A DNA stretch of 64,000 nucleotides from Manihot esculenta (GCF_001659605.2 NC_035161.2:27327691-27391690), one strand, 5' to 3'. Positions 1 through 12,800 are shown, numbered from the stretch's first letter. Notes: generated by a model from the sequence alone, not told the origin. Numbers and translations are program-made.

Positions 1-660
1 TTTTTTTGTTCCTTAATATTATAGCTAAACAATAAAAATAAGTTATTTATTTGAAAATAATTTCCTTCAAAATATTTTTCTCTATAAGTTAGTTTTTCGT
101 CAGAACACATAGAGACTAGAATTTATACGAAATTAAAAATTGTTAAAATTATAATTTTATTTTATTACTTTTTTATATTAATTTTTATTAATACGTTATA
201 TATATTAGATAATTATAGTGTCTAATTATAATAAAAGAATTAAAAAATTAAAAAATATTACTTAAAATCTATATAACTTTAGTTAATAGTGTGAGTTTAA
301 TTAATTTTTTTAATTTTAATTAATTTTTTTAATTTTAATTAAATTTTTTATAAAAAAATATATTTATGTTGGAACTGCTAACCGATTAGGCCGAATTTAA
401 ATATTAAAATTTATTTTTAGCTATTTTTTTTACTTGTTTCCATTTTTATTTAAATATTAAAAATTATTTTTTAACTAATTTTTTTACTTGTTCCATTTTG
501 ATCGAGTCCACACGTACGGGATTCGACAATCCATTTTGAGAACGCTCTAAAGCTTTATAGATGTTGAATTTAATAACCGGTCGAATTTAGGGTTTTGATT
601 AGAAAAGAACGCAGCACAATGCAATGATTCAATCAATTGATAGAATTTAAAAAAAAAATT

Positions 661-816
661 ATGAAAAATATTTTTTAATAAGATAATTTATTTTTTATTA
701 TTTAATTTTAATTTAAAAAATAAAATTTATATAAATTTAAAAAAATTTTCATGAAAAATATTTTTTAATAAGATAATTTATTTTTTATTATTTAATTTTA
801 ATTTAAAAAATAAAAT
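661..816. repeat. Tandem duplication, 90-bp period
   Basis: The 66 bases at 661-726 recur exactly at 751-816, giving a period of 90 bp in two copies. Both copies are pure AT-rich DNA with no coding content. Exact identity in such mutable sequence suggests a recent duplication. Confidence 0.85.
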
Positions 817-1040
817 GTGTTAATAAATTTATATATAGAATCTTAATAAAAATTTTAAAGTGTGGAAAATATTTTTTTATTATTAAGAGAGAGTAATTTT
901 TTTAAAAATAATTTTTTTATTTAATAAAAAAATACTTTTTATTAATTAAATGTTTTAAATATTAAAATATGAAAAAATTATTTTTTTAACATAATATTTT
1001 TATTCAAACAAACGAAAAGTATTAAATTAAAGTTAAGGAC

Positions 1041-1290
1041 AAACTTATGGTATTGTGGGTAGAGACAGGGGCGGAGGGAAAGTACGGTAAGGGGGACACG
1101 TGCCGTACAGGCGATCGGAAAATACTTTAAAGGGGATGAAGGTGCCGCAGCGGTACAGCCGGTACCCTACCAAAGAGAAGGTCCTGACTCCATCACTGGA
1201 TAAAGACTTAATAAAGGGTGATTATTACTATTTTCAAGTTTTAACCTTTATTACTTTTATATGGATATTAATAAAAGATTAGGTTAATTT
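1041..1290. other. Unassigned GC-richer islet
   Basis: About 250 bp of balanced composition sits abruptly inside extremely AT-rich DNA. It contains CACGTG at 1097-1102, an inverted GTACGG/CCGTAC pair and repeated GGTAC motifs. A 60-codon ORF at 1100-1282 crosses it but resembles no family I know. It could be a decayed transposon piece or a regulatory fragment. I cannot assign a function. Confidence 0.35.
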
Positions 1291-2784
1291 TTAACCTAAT
1301 TATATTTATCTCCATTAAATAATTAAATATTAATATTGAAAGATTAAATCACTTTATTTATAGATTATTTTTTCTATTTTTTAACATGAAAATTAAAATT
1401 GAAGAGTAGAAATTGAAATTTCTTATTAAGATATACTTATTATTAATAAAAAAATAATTGATATTTATTATTAAAAAATAATAATAAATTATGTATTTTT
1501 ATTTCAATTTTATCGTTAGTCTTATACCAAACCCTATTAATAATTATACCGATACTTATCTATTACATCATTAATAATTATTTTTTAAAATATTTACTCA
1601 ATTAACGTTTAATCAATATTTTCTTAACCTTATACCAAACACATTTTTAATGATTAGTTCTAATAATTGGCAATTAATTATGAATTATATATAAAAAAAA
1701 TATTTGTCTTACCGTTAAATTCAGTTGAGTGTGAATTAAGTTAATTATAAAATATAAATAAGTGAATTTTTTATAAAAAAAATAAAACATATCTATTTAT
1801 ATTTTAAAATTTTATTAATTTATAATAAAATAAATTAATTTAAAAATTTCTCATATATATATATATTTTTATTTATTGTGAAATCTTAAACTTCTAAAAA
1901 AGAGAAAGAGAAAAAGCATAAACACAATCCAAATTCGTCAATCACGAAGGAAAAAAGGATCAATTTTACTTAAATTAGAAACCTGCTGACTCTTACACGT
2001 TTAAAGTATTACTTTGAATAGAAACACTTCAATTCCTTTTATTTAATAAAAAAATATTTTTCATATCTTCTTTGGAATATTTAAATCACTCCAAAAATCT
2101 AACTAAAAAATTAAAAAGAAAACTGGATTTTTTTAAAATTTTTTTTATAAAAAGAATATGTCATTTTTTAAAATTTAAAATTTTTTAATACAACTAAACA
2201 TTAAACAATAAGTTATTTTTATAAAAAAATGACATAAATATTTTATATATAAATTATTTTTTACAAAATAAACCGAGATTTGGTGTATATTCAAACCACT
2301 TGAATAGATTAGATGGTGAAATAGACTTATTAAATAACAAATTAAATAATTTTTTTTCTTAATTAATTTGATTGAAGTTTAAATCCGAAACCTCATAATT
2401 TTTAAAAATAATTCATAAAGTCGATTGATAATGGAATGAATTTTTACAAATGAAATTAAATCTATTACATTTTAAAAAATAAATTAAAATTCACTTTTTA
2501 GAATTTCTTTTAATTCAACAGAAAAAAATAATTAATTAATTTAATCAAAATACTTCCTCATGTGGTGATGAGCTTCAAATCTTTTTTTTTTTTTAATTTC
2601 GGTCAATTACTTTTCTATTTTGATTTCCTCGATTTTCGTTACTGATTTTTCGATTTTGCTTACAGAGTGATGCATTCACATGCACTCCCTTTGACCAACT
2701 TTCTTATAATAATTCTTACCTAATTTAACGGCCAGGATCTTCTCTCCCATTATATATCGCGATTCTGTGGGACCCCCTTAGAAA

Positions 2785-5700
2785 ACGTGGAGAAAAATGC
2801 TTAGACAAACCCACAATTGAAATTAGCCCAATTTAATTTAATTACGAACAAGTAAACAAGTCTAAATTCACTCGTTTTGTTTAAGTAATTAATTAATCAT
2901 TCAGCTCAAACATATTCAATCACGTTAGATGAAGACATGCCTGGAGTGTCTCACGGAGGGATATGCGGGCCGCTGTGTGCAATCGCAGCCCGTAGTTATG
3001 AAACAGAACAAAAGTGTTTAACAGTAATGACAATGGGAGACCCAGTGACCGACTGCTGAGCTGTCATCCACGTGTTTCCATTGCTATTTCACCACGTCGT
3101 ACAACACCCTTTGGACGCTGCAAAGAGCCACCACACTGTTGCCCTATTAGTTTCTAATTCTCTCTAATTATTCGCCCAACAAAAAAATTACACACAACGT
3201 AGACTCCACGTCAAAAAATATGTGGGCCCTTATCTTGCATTTATCGATGTGGATATTTTCTCGTGATGACTTGGCCCCCTACTCCACCATCCACCCACCG
3301 CCGCCCAATTTGGCGGGAACACCACCTTGTTCCCGCCAAAATGGGACGCAAGTTCGAGCAACTAACCAGTTCAAAAACACTTGAACAACCGCCGCACTAA
3401 ATTATTACGGTGGGCCTACAATAGTTTCAAAACCCTTAAACCGCCAGACCTATCAGTGAAGAAAAGCGCGCGTCGTTTGAACCTACAATTATTAAACTCC
3501 GTCAGTTTTTCCGTTCATAGTGACAGTGACAACATCACGTTTCTTATAAATTTGAAGCTATTTACCTTTTTATTTTTTAATCTTACACTATCACTATGTA
3601 AATATAAATATATATAAAAATAAATATTAATATAATTAAATAATAAAATTCATTTACTTAGCTTTGCGGTAAATAATAAAAAATTATTATTATTAATTAA
3701 TCAATATTAATATTATTAACATAATATTATTTTTATTATATTAATTTCTAATTATATAAGTAAAGAAATCAATCAATTTAATATTTTTCAAATGACAACT
3801 TTATAAAAATAATTATTACTGAATAAAAATATATATTGCAGTTAATTTTTTGCCAAACTTATTATTATTAATTTTGGTAAAATTTCTAATGTAATAGTAA
3901 TGTACCACGTAAGCAGTCGGAAGGCAGAGACAGCGGACCAATCTGAGAACGTGCCTTCTGACAATCCTGCACGTGATAGTAAGCAACATTGGGCCCACGT
4001 TGTTATAGGTAGGTGTACGTGACAGAATATTCTCGAGTTGAAAATGTTAATTCCCCGTACACGTGTCGTTATTTTAACGATTCAAAAGCTCACTCTCTGT
4101 GAGGGGAGTGCTGCCTATGTGGAGGGACCAATAAGTCCGAAAACGTGCATCCACGTCTAAACCTTGCTCAGTTGCGCCGTTGTCATTCCTCGGCCAATTA
4201 AATGCCAGCACGTGGGTTACCATCTTCCATTTATTATGGATGACAAGAAAATAACTGGAAAAAAGAAAATTAATTTATGTATTGGAAAAATCCAAGTTTT
4301 TTTATAAGGAAAATTTGTAAAAAAGAATCGTTGATGATATTTTCCATGTAGGACGTCTCTTTGATCATTGAATTTCTGATAATTAAGTTAACAAATTAAT
4401 ATAAAATAAAAAACTAATATTTATCTGAAATAGACATATCACATTAAAATAGAAAATGTAGTTTTCTTTGATTCTCCAAAAAGTTATTTCTTAAATTTTT
4501 TTAATGTGGTGAGAGAATTATCATTAAGATATTATAATTAAATTAACTTCCTAATTTAAATATTTTATCATATTTTCAGATGTGTCACTATGTTATTACG
4601 AGATAAAAGGTGATAAAAATCCAAGGAATTTTATAAAATTATGGAAAGAAAAAATTTCGAGTTAGTATAAAAATGAAAGAGACGCCAAGAAATTTCAATT
4701 TATTAAAAAAAAGGTAAAAATAAAAAAACATCGATAAATACAAAGGAATGGTACAAAAGCGAAGCCGAGAGGTCATAAATGGACACATTGCTGAACTCAC
4801 AAATTCATATTTTAAAAATTACACAATTAATAATACTAGTAATCTTAAAAAAAGCTATTAATTTAATTAAAATAATTTTAATCAGATTTAATTTAACTCA
4901 TATATACACCATGTCATTATTTTTATTAGTAATTTGATTAATTTAAATTAAATTTTTATTAAAATCTTAAATTTATACTCATTTAAAATACTCAATAAAA
5001 ATTATTATTTAATTATAAAAAATTAAATATTTCAATTATATAATTTAAAATTTTCTTATAATTAAGAGTTTAAAATCTTAATTAAAATTTAATTTCAGTT
5101 AATTATATTATCTATAATAAAAATAATTATATATAATATAATATATCGAATTAATTAATATTAATTTAAAAAGTTATTAAATTTAAAAATTGAGATTTTT
5201 TCAATCTAAAATTAAAACTATAAATATAAAAATTCATAAAAATTAAATTTTTAAACAATAGGCTTTAAAAAATTACATATTTTTTTTTGCTAATTATCAA
5301 ATAAAAATTAAGAGAATTAATTTATTTTTTTCATTTGTCACCGTTAATTATGTATACAGACCTTATTCAATACTTTCTCAACGGGAAAAAGAAATGCGGA
5401 GCCATATAATGCCACGTGGATTTGCACTTCGATTAAGAATCAGACAAAAAGATCCCAACTTCCGTAGAAATTATGTAATAAATGTGCATTATTACGTGTA
5501 ATGATTGATTAATTATCATTTGATACAATAAAAATACTCCATCTTTTTTGCATAGCTGTCCTTTAAGGTTTACAAAAATTGAGAAAAAAATTTATATTAC
5601 TTTTGGATTAAAATATCTATATAAATATAATAAATATTTTAAGATATATTATTTATTACAAAAGAAATAAGAAAATAAAATATTTAATAAATAATTTAAA

Positions 5701-5803
5701 TTACAAAACGATTTTTTATAGATAATTTTTTTAAAAAATAATAAAATAAAAGTTTCCACATGCCCATAAGTGGAATGCACAAAGGCAAGTAAAATGAAGA
5801 CGT
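2785..5803. promoter_or_regulatory. ACGT-core (G-box/ABRE-like) motif cluster
   Basis: This interval holds about 19 ACGT cores. Perfect CACGTG palindromes are at 3069, 3970, 4060, 4209 and 5413. Others include AACGTG (2784), CCACGTC (3206) and GACGTGG (near 5800). They lie in GC-richer islands (about 2930-3330, 3900-4250, 5345-5430 and 5750-5960) separated by AT-rich DNA. ACGT cores are the known recognition element of plant bZIP and many bHLH/PIF factors. The stretch lies 0.7-3.7 kb upstream of the ACR8-type gene, but it could equally serve a gene to the left of the window. The motifs are seen directly; a regulatory role is inference. Confidence 0.45.
3309..3340. promoter_or_regulatory. Perfect palindrome of two E2F-like sites
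   Basis: TTTGGCGGGAACA at 3309-3321 is followed, after a 6-base spacer, by its exact reverse complement at 3328-3340. Each arm contains the GGCGGGAA/TTCCCGCC core of the E2F/DP consensus. The two arms could bind factors in opposite orientation or form a 13-bp hairpin. No gene start is visible next to it: the nearest modelled transcript begins about 2.7 kb downstream. Confidence 0.5.
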
Positions 5804-6044
5804 GGCATCTCAGCTGGACATAAGAGCAGCTCTGATTGGGGATCGAGTGACACCTTGCAAAAATGATACGGTTGACCTTCAGTTAAGGAGCAGGCAGGCG
5901 TTACGCACGCTATGTGACCCGTTTTATGATAAATTGATCATAGGCGTGGTTCGGTTTCGACATTCTAATTAAAATAGTAATAAATTATTATTAAAAAAAA
6001 CATAAAGGGAAAAAATATAATAATCACAAAAAATATATTGGAAA

Positions 6045-6052
6045 TATATAAG
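6045..6052 (+). promoter_or_regulatory. TATA box of the ACR8-type gene
   Basis: TATATAAG lies immediately before a GA-rich leader (GAGAGAGAAAGGGAG-like, from about 6100), as in a typical plant TATA promoter. Transcription would start near 6075-6085 and give a 5' UTR of about 390 bases before the ATG. The position is inferred from motif and spacing only. Confidence 0.5.
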
Positions 6053-6205
6053 GCGAGAGGCACAGAGGCAATTCAGTCAAGAACAAGGCGTGCTTTGCGC
6101 TTGAGAGAGTTGTGAGAGAAAATCGTCACTTTCGAGAGAGAAAGGGAGAAGGAGAGAAAACAAAATAAGAGAAAGAAAGGAAGTTGAGTTTGGTGGGGGT
6201 TGTTA

Positions 6206-6238
6206 ATGGCGATTTTGACGAAGGGGAAACAAAAGTGA
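6206..6238 (+). other. Upstream ORF in the ACR8-type leader (10 codons)
   Basis: The presumed 5' UTR contains one upstream ATG, at 6206. It opens a 10-codon ORF that stops with TGA at 6236-6238, about 230 bases before the main start. No other ATG lies between them. A short terminating uORF of this kind can lower translation of the main ORF. Whether it lies in the mature transcript depends on the true start site. Confidence 0.5.
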
Positions 6239-6467
6239 GAGTTTTGAGAAAATCTGGCATTTCGTTTTGTTTGATAACAGCTCATAAGGGATCGTTAATT
6301 TTCTTGGATTTTCTCGGTGTTTGGCCTTGTTGGGTCTTTGAATACCTCGTCGTTTAGTTTTGTGGGCTGTTAAAATACGAACACTTGCTGGAATTAGAAA
6401 GCAAGACTCTCTATTTTTTAAGCATTCAGGGTGTTGAAATTCAACCAAGGAAAGCAAGAGAAGCTTT

Positions 6468-8855
6468 ATGGAAATGGAGTGGAGCGCTTGTTTGGATGAG
6501 TATGAAAAGCTTGTTATAAGGATGAACACTCCCAGGTTTGCTTTTTTTTTTTTCTTTTCATCTTGTCAAGCTTTTAGTTTTCACATTCTTGTGATTCCTG
6601 GTTCTGTTTCTGCTCTTTAATGGTGATCACCAAGCATTTATTTCTGATTCTGGCCCTTTCCCTCTTTTCATTTTTTTGGGAGTTAATGGGTTTTAAGAAT
6701 TTTTGTCTGGAAAACTTAAAATTTCTGACACCAAAATCTCTGCTTTCCGTTATCCAGAAATAGCTTACTTAACCCAAGTGATTCTTAGATCTCTTTTTAA
6801 TCAAAATATGTTTTTTCTGTGCCTAATTATGCATTTAACTCTGTAAATTTCACAATAATTTTGTTTTTAATAAAAAATTTTTACTGGTGTTTGATTTTCC
6901 AGAAGCTTAACAAATCTTAAACACTTTTTCAATGATCTGTGTTAAGTAATTTGCTTTGCTCTTAACTTCAAATTTAATTATAATATAAAACTAATTCCTC
7001 TGACTTGACCTTTCTCTGATTTTTCAGGGTCGTCATCGACAATGCCGTTTGCCCCACTGCGACTCTTGTCAAGGTAACCCTTCCACGAAACCACAAGAAA
7101 CCCACTAATCAGATTTCAATGAAGTGTCTAAAAATTGACTAAACATACATTTATTTATTTCCTTATAATAATCGTTTTAAAACTTTTCTTGGTCTTGCAG
7201 GTTGACAGTGCCAGGAAACATGGAATTTTGCTTGAGGCTGTTCAGGTTCTCACGGATCTGAACCTTTCAATTAAAAAAGCTTACATTTCTTCCGATGGAA
7301 GGTGGTTCATGGATGGTAAGCAATTCATTAAAATACCAACTTAAAAAAAAGTTTCCTTGCTAAAATTTTCAACAGTTCTTGCACCCATTAGCGCTTTCTT
7401 TGAGAGTTACATTAATAAATTTTCTGGGTATGTTTTCCTCTGTTGCAGTTTTTCATGTAACTGATGTAAATGGAAATAAATTGACAGACGAGAGCGTTAT
7501 CAATTACATTGAGCAGGTATTTATTATCACTTCCAAGCAATTTACTTTAGTTTGTAATAATAAAAATGTTTGTTTTTCCCAAGTCTAAACTGTTTCATGT
7601 TTTGTACATTGCAGTCACTTGGTACCATTCATTATGGAAGAACACTTGATTTTAATGGATTAACAGCATTGGAACTAACAGGCACAGACAGGGTTGGCCT
7701 TCTCTCAGAGGTCTTTGCTGTGCTGGCTGACCTGCAATGTGATGTGGTAGATGCTAAAGTTTGGACTCACAATGGCCGAATTGCTTCATTCATTCTTGTA
7801 AAGGACTGCAATTCAGGGTCCCCAATTGAGGATTCACAACAAATTGATAGAATTGAGGCTCGCTTAAGAAATGTTCTTAAGGGGGATAATGACATTAGGA
7901 GTGCCAAAACATCAGTTTCTATGGCCGTCACACATACAGAGAGAAGACTGCATCAGATGATGTTTGCTGATAGGGATTACGAACGAAAGCCTATTTTGAG
8001 GCTAAGTGCCGATTCTCCTGTGGTTACAGTTCAGAATTGGGTGGAGAGAGGTTATTCAGTTGTTAATGTTCAGTGCAAGGATAGAATGAAACTTATGTTT
8101 GATGTTGTTTGTACATTGACAGACATGGAATATGTTGTATTCCATGCCACAATCAACACAGTTGGGAGTAGAGCATATCTGGTGCGTTTTCATTAATCAA
8201 TTATCTTAAGTTTTGTTTCTATTGTGGATGGAACTGGCAAACTTGAGTTTCCTGGCTTGTTTATTCACTTTGTTTTCTGATTTTGTTTCAGGAGTTCTAC
8301 ATTAAACACACTGATGGAACCCCAATTAGTTCTGAGCCGGAAAGGCAGCGTGTAATCCAGTGTTTGCAAGCTGCAGTTGAGAGAAGAGCATCTGAGGTAA
8401 TGCTTCCAAACCCATGTCATATTCTTAGTCTGATTATGCACTTGTTGGCTTACATTGCCAACTTTAATAGGAATCTTTTCTATTTACAGGGTGTGAGGCT
8501 AGAGTTATGCACCCCAGATAGACAGGGACTTTTAGCAGATGTGACAAGAACGTTTAGAGAGAATGGTCTCAACGTGACACGAGCCGAAATTTCCACCTCC
8601 AGAGACATGGCTGTAAACGTATTCTACGTAACAGATGTAATTGGTAATCCTGCAGATTCTAAGATAATTGACTCTGTTCGACAAAAAATCGGATTGAGTA
8701 ACTTGAAAGTGAAGGAATTGCCACCATTGGTATACCACCAAGAAGCAGAAAGGGAAAGGCAGGAGGTAGGAGTTGCTGGGACAGTGTTGTTATCATTAGG
8801 TAGCTTAGTGAGAAGGAATCTATACAATTTGGGATTGATCAGATCATATTCTTAA
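6468..8855 (+). CDS. ACR8: ACT domain-repeat protein, ACR8 type
   Basis: Seven exons: 6468-6535, 7028-7073, 7201-7315, 7449-7516, 7615-8181, 8292-8396 and 8490-8855. All introns are GT-AG and phases close, giving 444 aa. The family start MEW is the second in-frame ATG (6474), which would give 442 aa. The N-terminus ([15 protein letters not shown]) and overall length match Arabidopsis ACR8. Four ACT modules are visible at about residues 36-99, 116-190, 248-322 and 325-392. The second and fourth carry the DR-GLL turn ([24 protein letters not shown]). ACT domains are known to bind amino acids or other small ligands. Plant ACR proteins have no catalytic domain and are thought to sense metabolites, with no proven ligand for most. 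The TATA box and a uORF lie upstream. The 3' UTR probably runs to about 9240. Confidence 0.93.
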
Positions 8856-9249
8856 AGTGAATCATTAAAGGCAAAATGGGTTGAGATTTGTTGATGAACA
8901 GGTCTTTTGAGGTGGACATTATTCTTTGCTTCAGGCTTGGGGTAGTGTTGTACATATGGGCTACAAGTGTCAGAATTTGGTTATAGTAGCCATTAGTAGT
9001 AGCTGGTCATAGTTTGGTTTGGTTGGCTGAATAGATACAGTGATGGGAGTAGGATTGTAAATATATTCATATTATAAAGAAAAATATGATTGGTTTGAAG
9101 GGAAGATCTGAAATTGGAGATGGATAGAGAGTAGGAGGGTGTTGGTGGATGCTTGTGATCTAAAATATTTAGTTTGTTTGCTGGGAGAAAGAAAAGAAAA
9201 TTAGATCTTGATATACAGCACACATTGTACATAACTACCTAATATATTA

Positions 9250-11180
9250 GCTTTAATGGTTGACTTGATTATTCTTTACAATCATTTTTATTTAAAATAC
9301 CCACCAACCCTTCTCTCTCTCTCTCTCTCCCTCTTCTCTAGAGATGAAGGAATCTAGTGTTATGGGGACATGAAGGTCCTACATTAATGGATTGAAAAAG
9401 GATCAAATTGCAAGATGGGTCTGCTTCTAGATGCCATCTTTAAACTTTGATCATAGCTCACCATGATCAAACTTTGAACATGGATGGATATGAAAATGAT
9501 AAATCAAAACCAAAATCAAATTATTATTTTTGAATATGTTAATTTATATGAATGTGAAAGAAGACTCCACAAACTTCTTGAAGGATTGCTGAAGAATGTG
9601 AATAGAGTAATTGCAAAGTTGAAAATGGGAAGGGCTGGGGCCTTGGCATGCACCGACCGCCGACCTAAGTTTCATTCTTCTTTTGATTAAGTCTGTCTAA
9701 TTATGCATTACATAACTTCTTTGAGCAGCAACTAGAAAATTTGACAACGACCTTTGTAGCTTGATGGCTAATAACATCAAACTTGATTTGATTCGAGAAA
9801 AATTGTTTTTTTTTATTATATTTTTTTATATATTATTTAATATCCAAAATTTACTATTTTAATCAATTTCAATTTAAATTTAAATTGAACATATTTAAAA
9901 ACTAAAATAGTCTTTTTCAAGACTTAAAATTATTTTATATTCTTGAAATTTAGATTTCTTATTAAAAAGGGAAAGACTCAATGTAATCAAATGAAGTTTT
10001 TCTTTTCATAGAAATGGAATTCAAACCTATTGGTATTAGAGCGAATGTTAGAATACAGTAAAAATAAATTTAGTATTTTTATTAACCAAATTTAAATTTT
10101 AAAAATATTTTAAAAATTATATAAGAAAAAACAATTTTTTAGCAAGTGTGCAAACGGAACCGAGGCATTGAGAGCGCGTAAATGTGAGGTTGAAGAAGAC
10201 AACAGTTAACAAAATTTGAAAGACGGTGAATCCGGCGGTAAACGCGGGTGGGTGAGCTGGCAACAGGTAAAAAGAGAACCCTGTGACACTCACGTGACTT
10301 CTGAATGGCTCGGCTTTTCACATCTTGCCTTCTATCTTCTCAGCCCTCAGCTCATTTTGTCGTCTAGACTCAGATCACATGCTTCCTTGGCTTTGCTTTG
10401 GGCACAAACACTTTTACCTTTTTTGTTTTTTTGTTTTTTTAATCGTACGCACACATTCTAGGATGTTAATGAAGGGGCCAGCCAGCCAGCAGCCAGCAGC
10501 CAGCTCAAGCAATGCACTGTAATTAAAGCAGAATAATGCAAAAACGCCCATCCTCCATACCCATTAAGCATTTGTTCCAATGGAACTTTTTCTATAGTCA
10601 GCTCCTATCACTATGAGTTACCTGTAAACAATGTTGTTCCAATTGATTTATCTTTTATTAATTATCTATAAAGCTCAAGAATCCAACAAAGCAACTGCTA
10701 AGGTAACGAGACTTGCTTGTTTCCTATTGTAAGAATTATAAAAGCAATTGCAAGAATCTGTCTTTAATTTATATTATGATGGGGTTATCTGGTTTCCCCA
10801 CAACTTTGATGTGGAAAATGTATTGGAAAGGTAAGGTATTTGAATCTCACAAAGCAATACCCATCTTTAAAGCAGATTCCAGCCTACCTACCTTTGCCAA
10901 ATTTAAACTACATATTTGTTTATGTATAATAATAAAGTTGATATTGAGTTGTAATTGTCTTTTAAGTATATTATTATTATGCATGCTTTTTAATCATTCA
11001 TCTTATTCTTTGATGACTTCTTCCCCAAATACATGTGTCATTTTGCTGCTCTTTTTGTATAAATAGATGTCTAGAGTGATTAGCTGGAGCTGTTAGAAAC
11101 AATTTTTTATGATCTGGATGGTTTTCAATCCTCTTTTATCTTTATCTAATTAAGTTAAACATAGATCAAGTATTTTTATT
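9250..11180. other. Intergenic DNA with an unassigned GC-richer islet
   Basis: No gene is supported. A (CT)n run lies at about 9312-9329. The part at 10140-10530 is GC-richer. It contains CACGTGAC, pyrimidine tracts like a plant leader, and tandem CAGC/CCAG units near 10480-10505, but its ORFs (for example 10216-10461) resemble nothing. It could be a noncoding transcript or promoter remnant. The rest is AT-rich. Confidence 0.5.
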
Positions 11181-11183
11181 GTG

Positions 11184-11976
11184 AGATTTATTATTTAGTC
11201 TTTGGGTATTACCGTTATTAACAAGTCAGTTTCTGCATTTTTAAAAATCTATTAAAACATTCTTATATTTTCTCTCCGTCAACGAAATAATCTTTTCGTC
11301 CTCTATTCCATTAAAAATAAATAAAAGATTAGAGAGAAAATTTTTAAAATCCATTTTTACTCTCAAATAAAATCTCTTATTTAATACTTAGATATTATTA
11401 TTAAAAAGTAAGTATCTATATTTTCAAAAATATATTAAAATATTTTTATTTTTTCTCATATCTGTTAAAACATTCTTATTGTTTCTTTCCGTCAATAAAA
11501 TAGTCTCTCCTTCTTCTTCTCCTCCTAAAAAAAAAAAGAAGAAAAAGAAGAAGATGATGGTGAAGGAGAAAAAAAAGAAGAAGAAGACGATGATGAAGAG
11601 AAGAAGAAGAAAAAAGGAGAAGAAGAAGATGATGAAGAAGAAGAAAAAGAATAAGAAGAAAAATCACCTCTTTCTCGTCTTTTTCTTCCTCCTCTTTTTC
11701 TTCCTAAAAGAAAAAGAAGAAAAAAAAAAAATCAAAGTCGAAAGAGAAAAAGAAGAACCAAAGAAGAAGAGGAGAAAAAATTGATGAAAAAGAAGGAAAA
11801 AAGGAAGAAAAAAAAGGTGGGTAATTTAGTTTTTCACTATATTTTGAACAATATAAATAAATAGAATGACTATTTTATTGACGGAAAGAAAAAATAATAA
11901 CACTTTAATAGATTTCTGAAAATATAGAAACTGACTTGTTAATAATGATAATACTCGGAAATTAAATTATAAATCT
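11184..11976. mobile_element. MITE-like element with ~100-bp terminal inverted repeats
   Basis: The sequence from 11184 (GATTTATTATTTAGTC..., with AACAAGTCAGTTTCT inside) recurs as a reverse complement ending at 11976. Similarity extends about 105 bases, through the TTTCCGTCAAT-AAAATAGTC motif. A second, partial copy of the inner repeat lies at about 11410-11505. The middle is a purine-rich AAG/GAA stretch (11525-11815) that opens a long lysine ORF without coding meaning. I could not find a convincing target-site duplication, so outer limits are approximate. It carries no transposase. Confidence 0.65.
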
Positions 11977-12800
11977 TCTGTTTTTTTATTTTGTTGTTGT
12001 GGCTTTAGACTTATTTTCTATACTGTTTGTTTATCTTGAATAATATCGCTTAGTCTGATTTAAAAATAGCCGCCGCTCATAAACTTTAAAGTTTTAAATA
12101 GGTACCCTAGCAACCTGCTCAGACCCAGTATTAGATTTTGTTTATCTTGAGTATGATTGGGTTTGATATTGGGTCTAACTATTACCAGGACTTTGTTCAG
12201 TCCAAATTATAAAATGTGTAGAAAAGTGAAGACCCATCTGCCATCATAGGCTATCATGTTCATACATCTAGGATGGAACTTGGGCTATGTTTATTGGTTA
12301 TTGTTTACAAAACCAAGACCATAAAGCCCAAAAACAAAGGCTGCAAAAATATATAAACCTAGACTCTTGGATGAGAGCTGAAAAAGAGCTTTTTTTTTTT
12401 TTAAAGAAAAAAAACACATTTTAGATATTGAAGAAATCAGTTTGGAAATTATTCTTTTTGTTATTAATATATTGATTTAAAAAGATGCACCCTATTCTGG
12501 AAATAATAAAAATAATTAAACTAATAGTAATTTCTACCTATATTCCTGATGGCAAGGGAAGCATGGATGAGTAATTATTTCCAAAGATAATTACCTTTAT
12601 AGTGTAAATAATTAAACCATTAAAGATAAAGGGATAAGAGTTGAAATGATGCACCCACAGATTTAGTCCGGTAGTAAGTGTATCCGAATAAATTTAAGAT
12701 ATCTCAAGTTCTACTCTCCAATTTTTAATTTTTATTATAAAAAAAATTATATATATATATCATTAATTATATCGAATTGCAAAATAATGAACTTTTTTAG

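Larger units (their letters stand above)
1..2560. other. AT-rich intergenic DNA
   Basis: No gene can be supported here. The sequence is mostly A/T runs and short diverged repeats, such as the TTAATTAATTTTTTTAATTTT-like stretch around 300-350. Two items inside it are listed separately: a 90-bp tandem duplication at 661-816 and a GC-richer islet at 1041-1290. Confidence 0.7.

Noticed and set aside
11479..11784. 101-codon lysine-rich ORF
   Set aside because: It is the translation of an AAG/GAA simple-sequence tract inside a MITE-like element. The opposite strand gives an equally long Leu-rich ORF.
12661..12780. SINE-like A/B box look-alikes (also near 16085-16140)
   Set aside because: Only a loose box B (AAGTTCTACTCTCC, and GGGTTCGATAC at the second site) with no paired box A, tail or target duplication.
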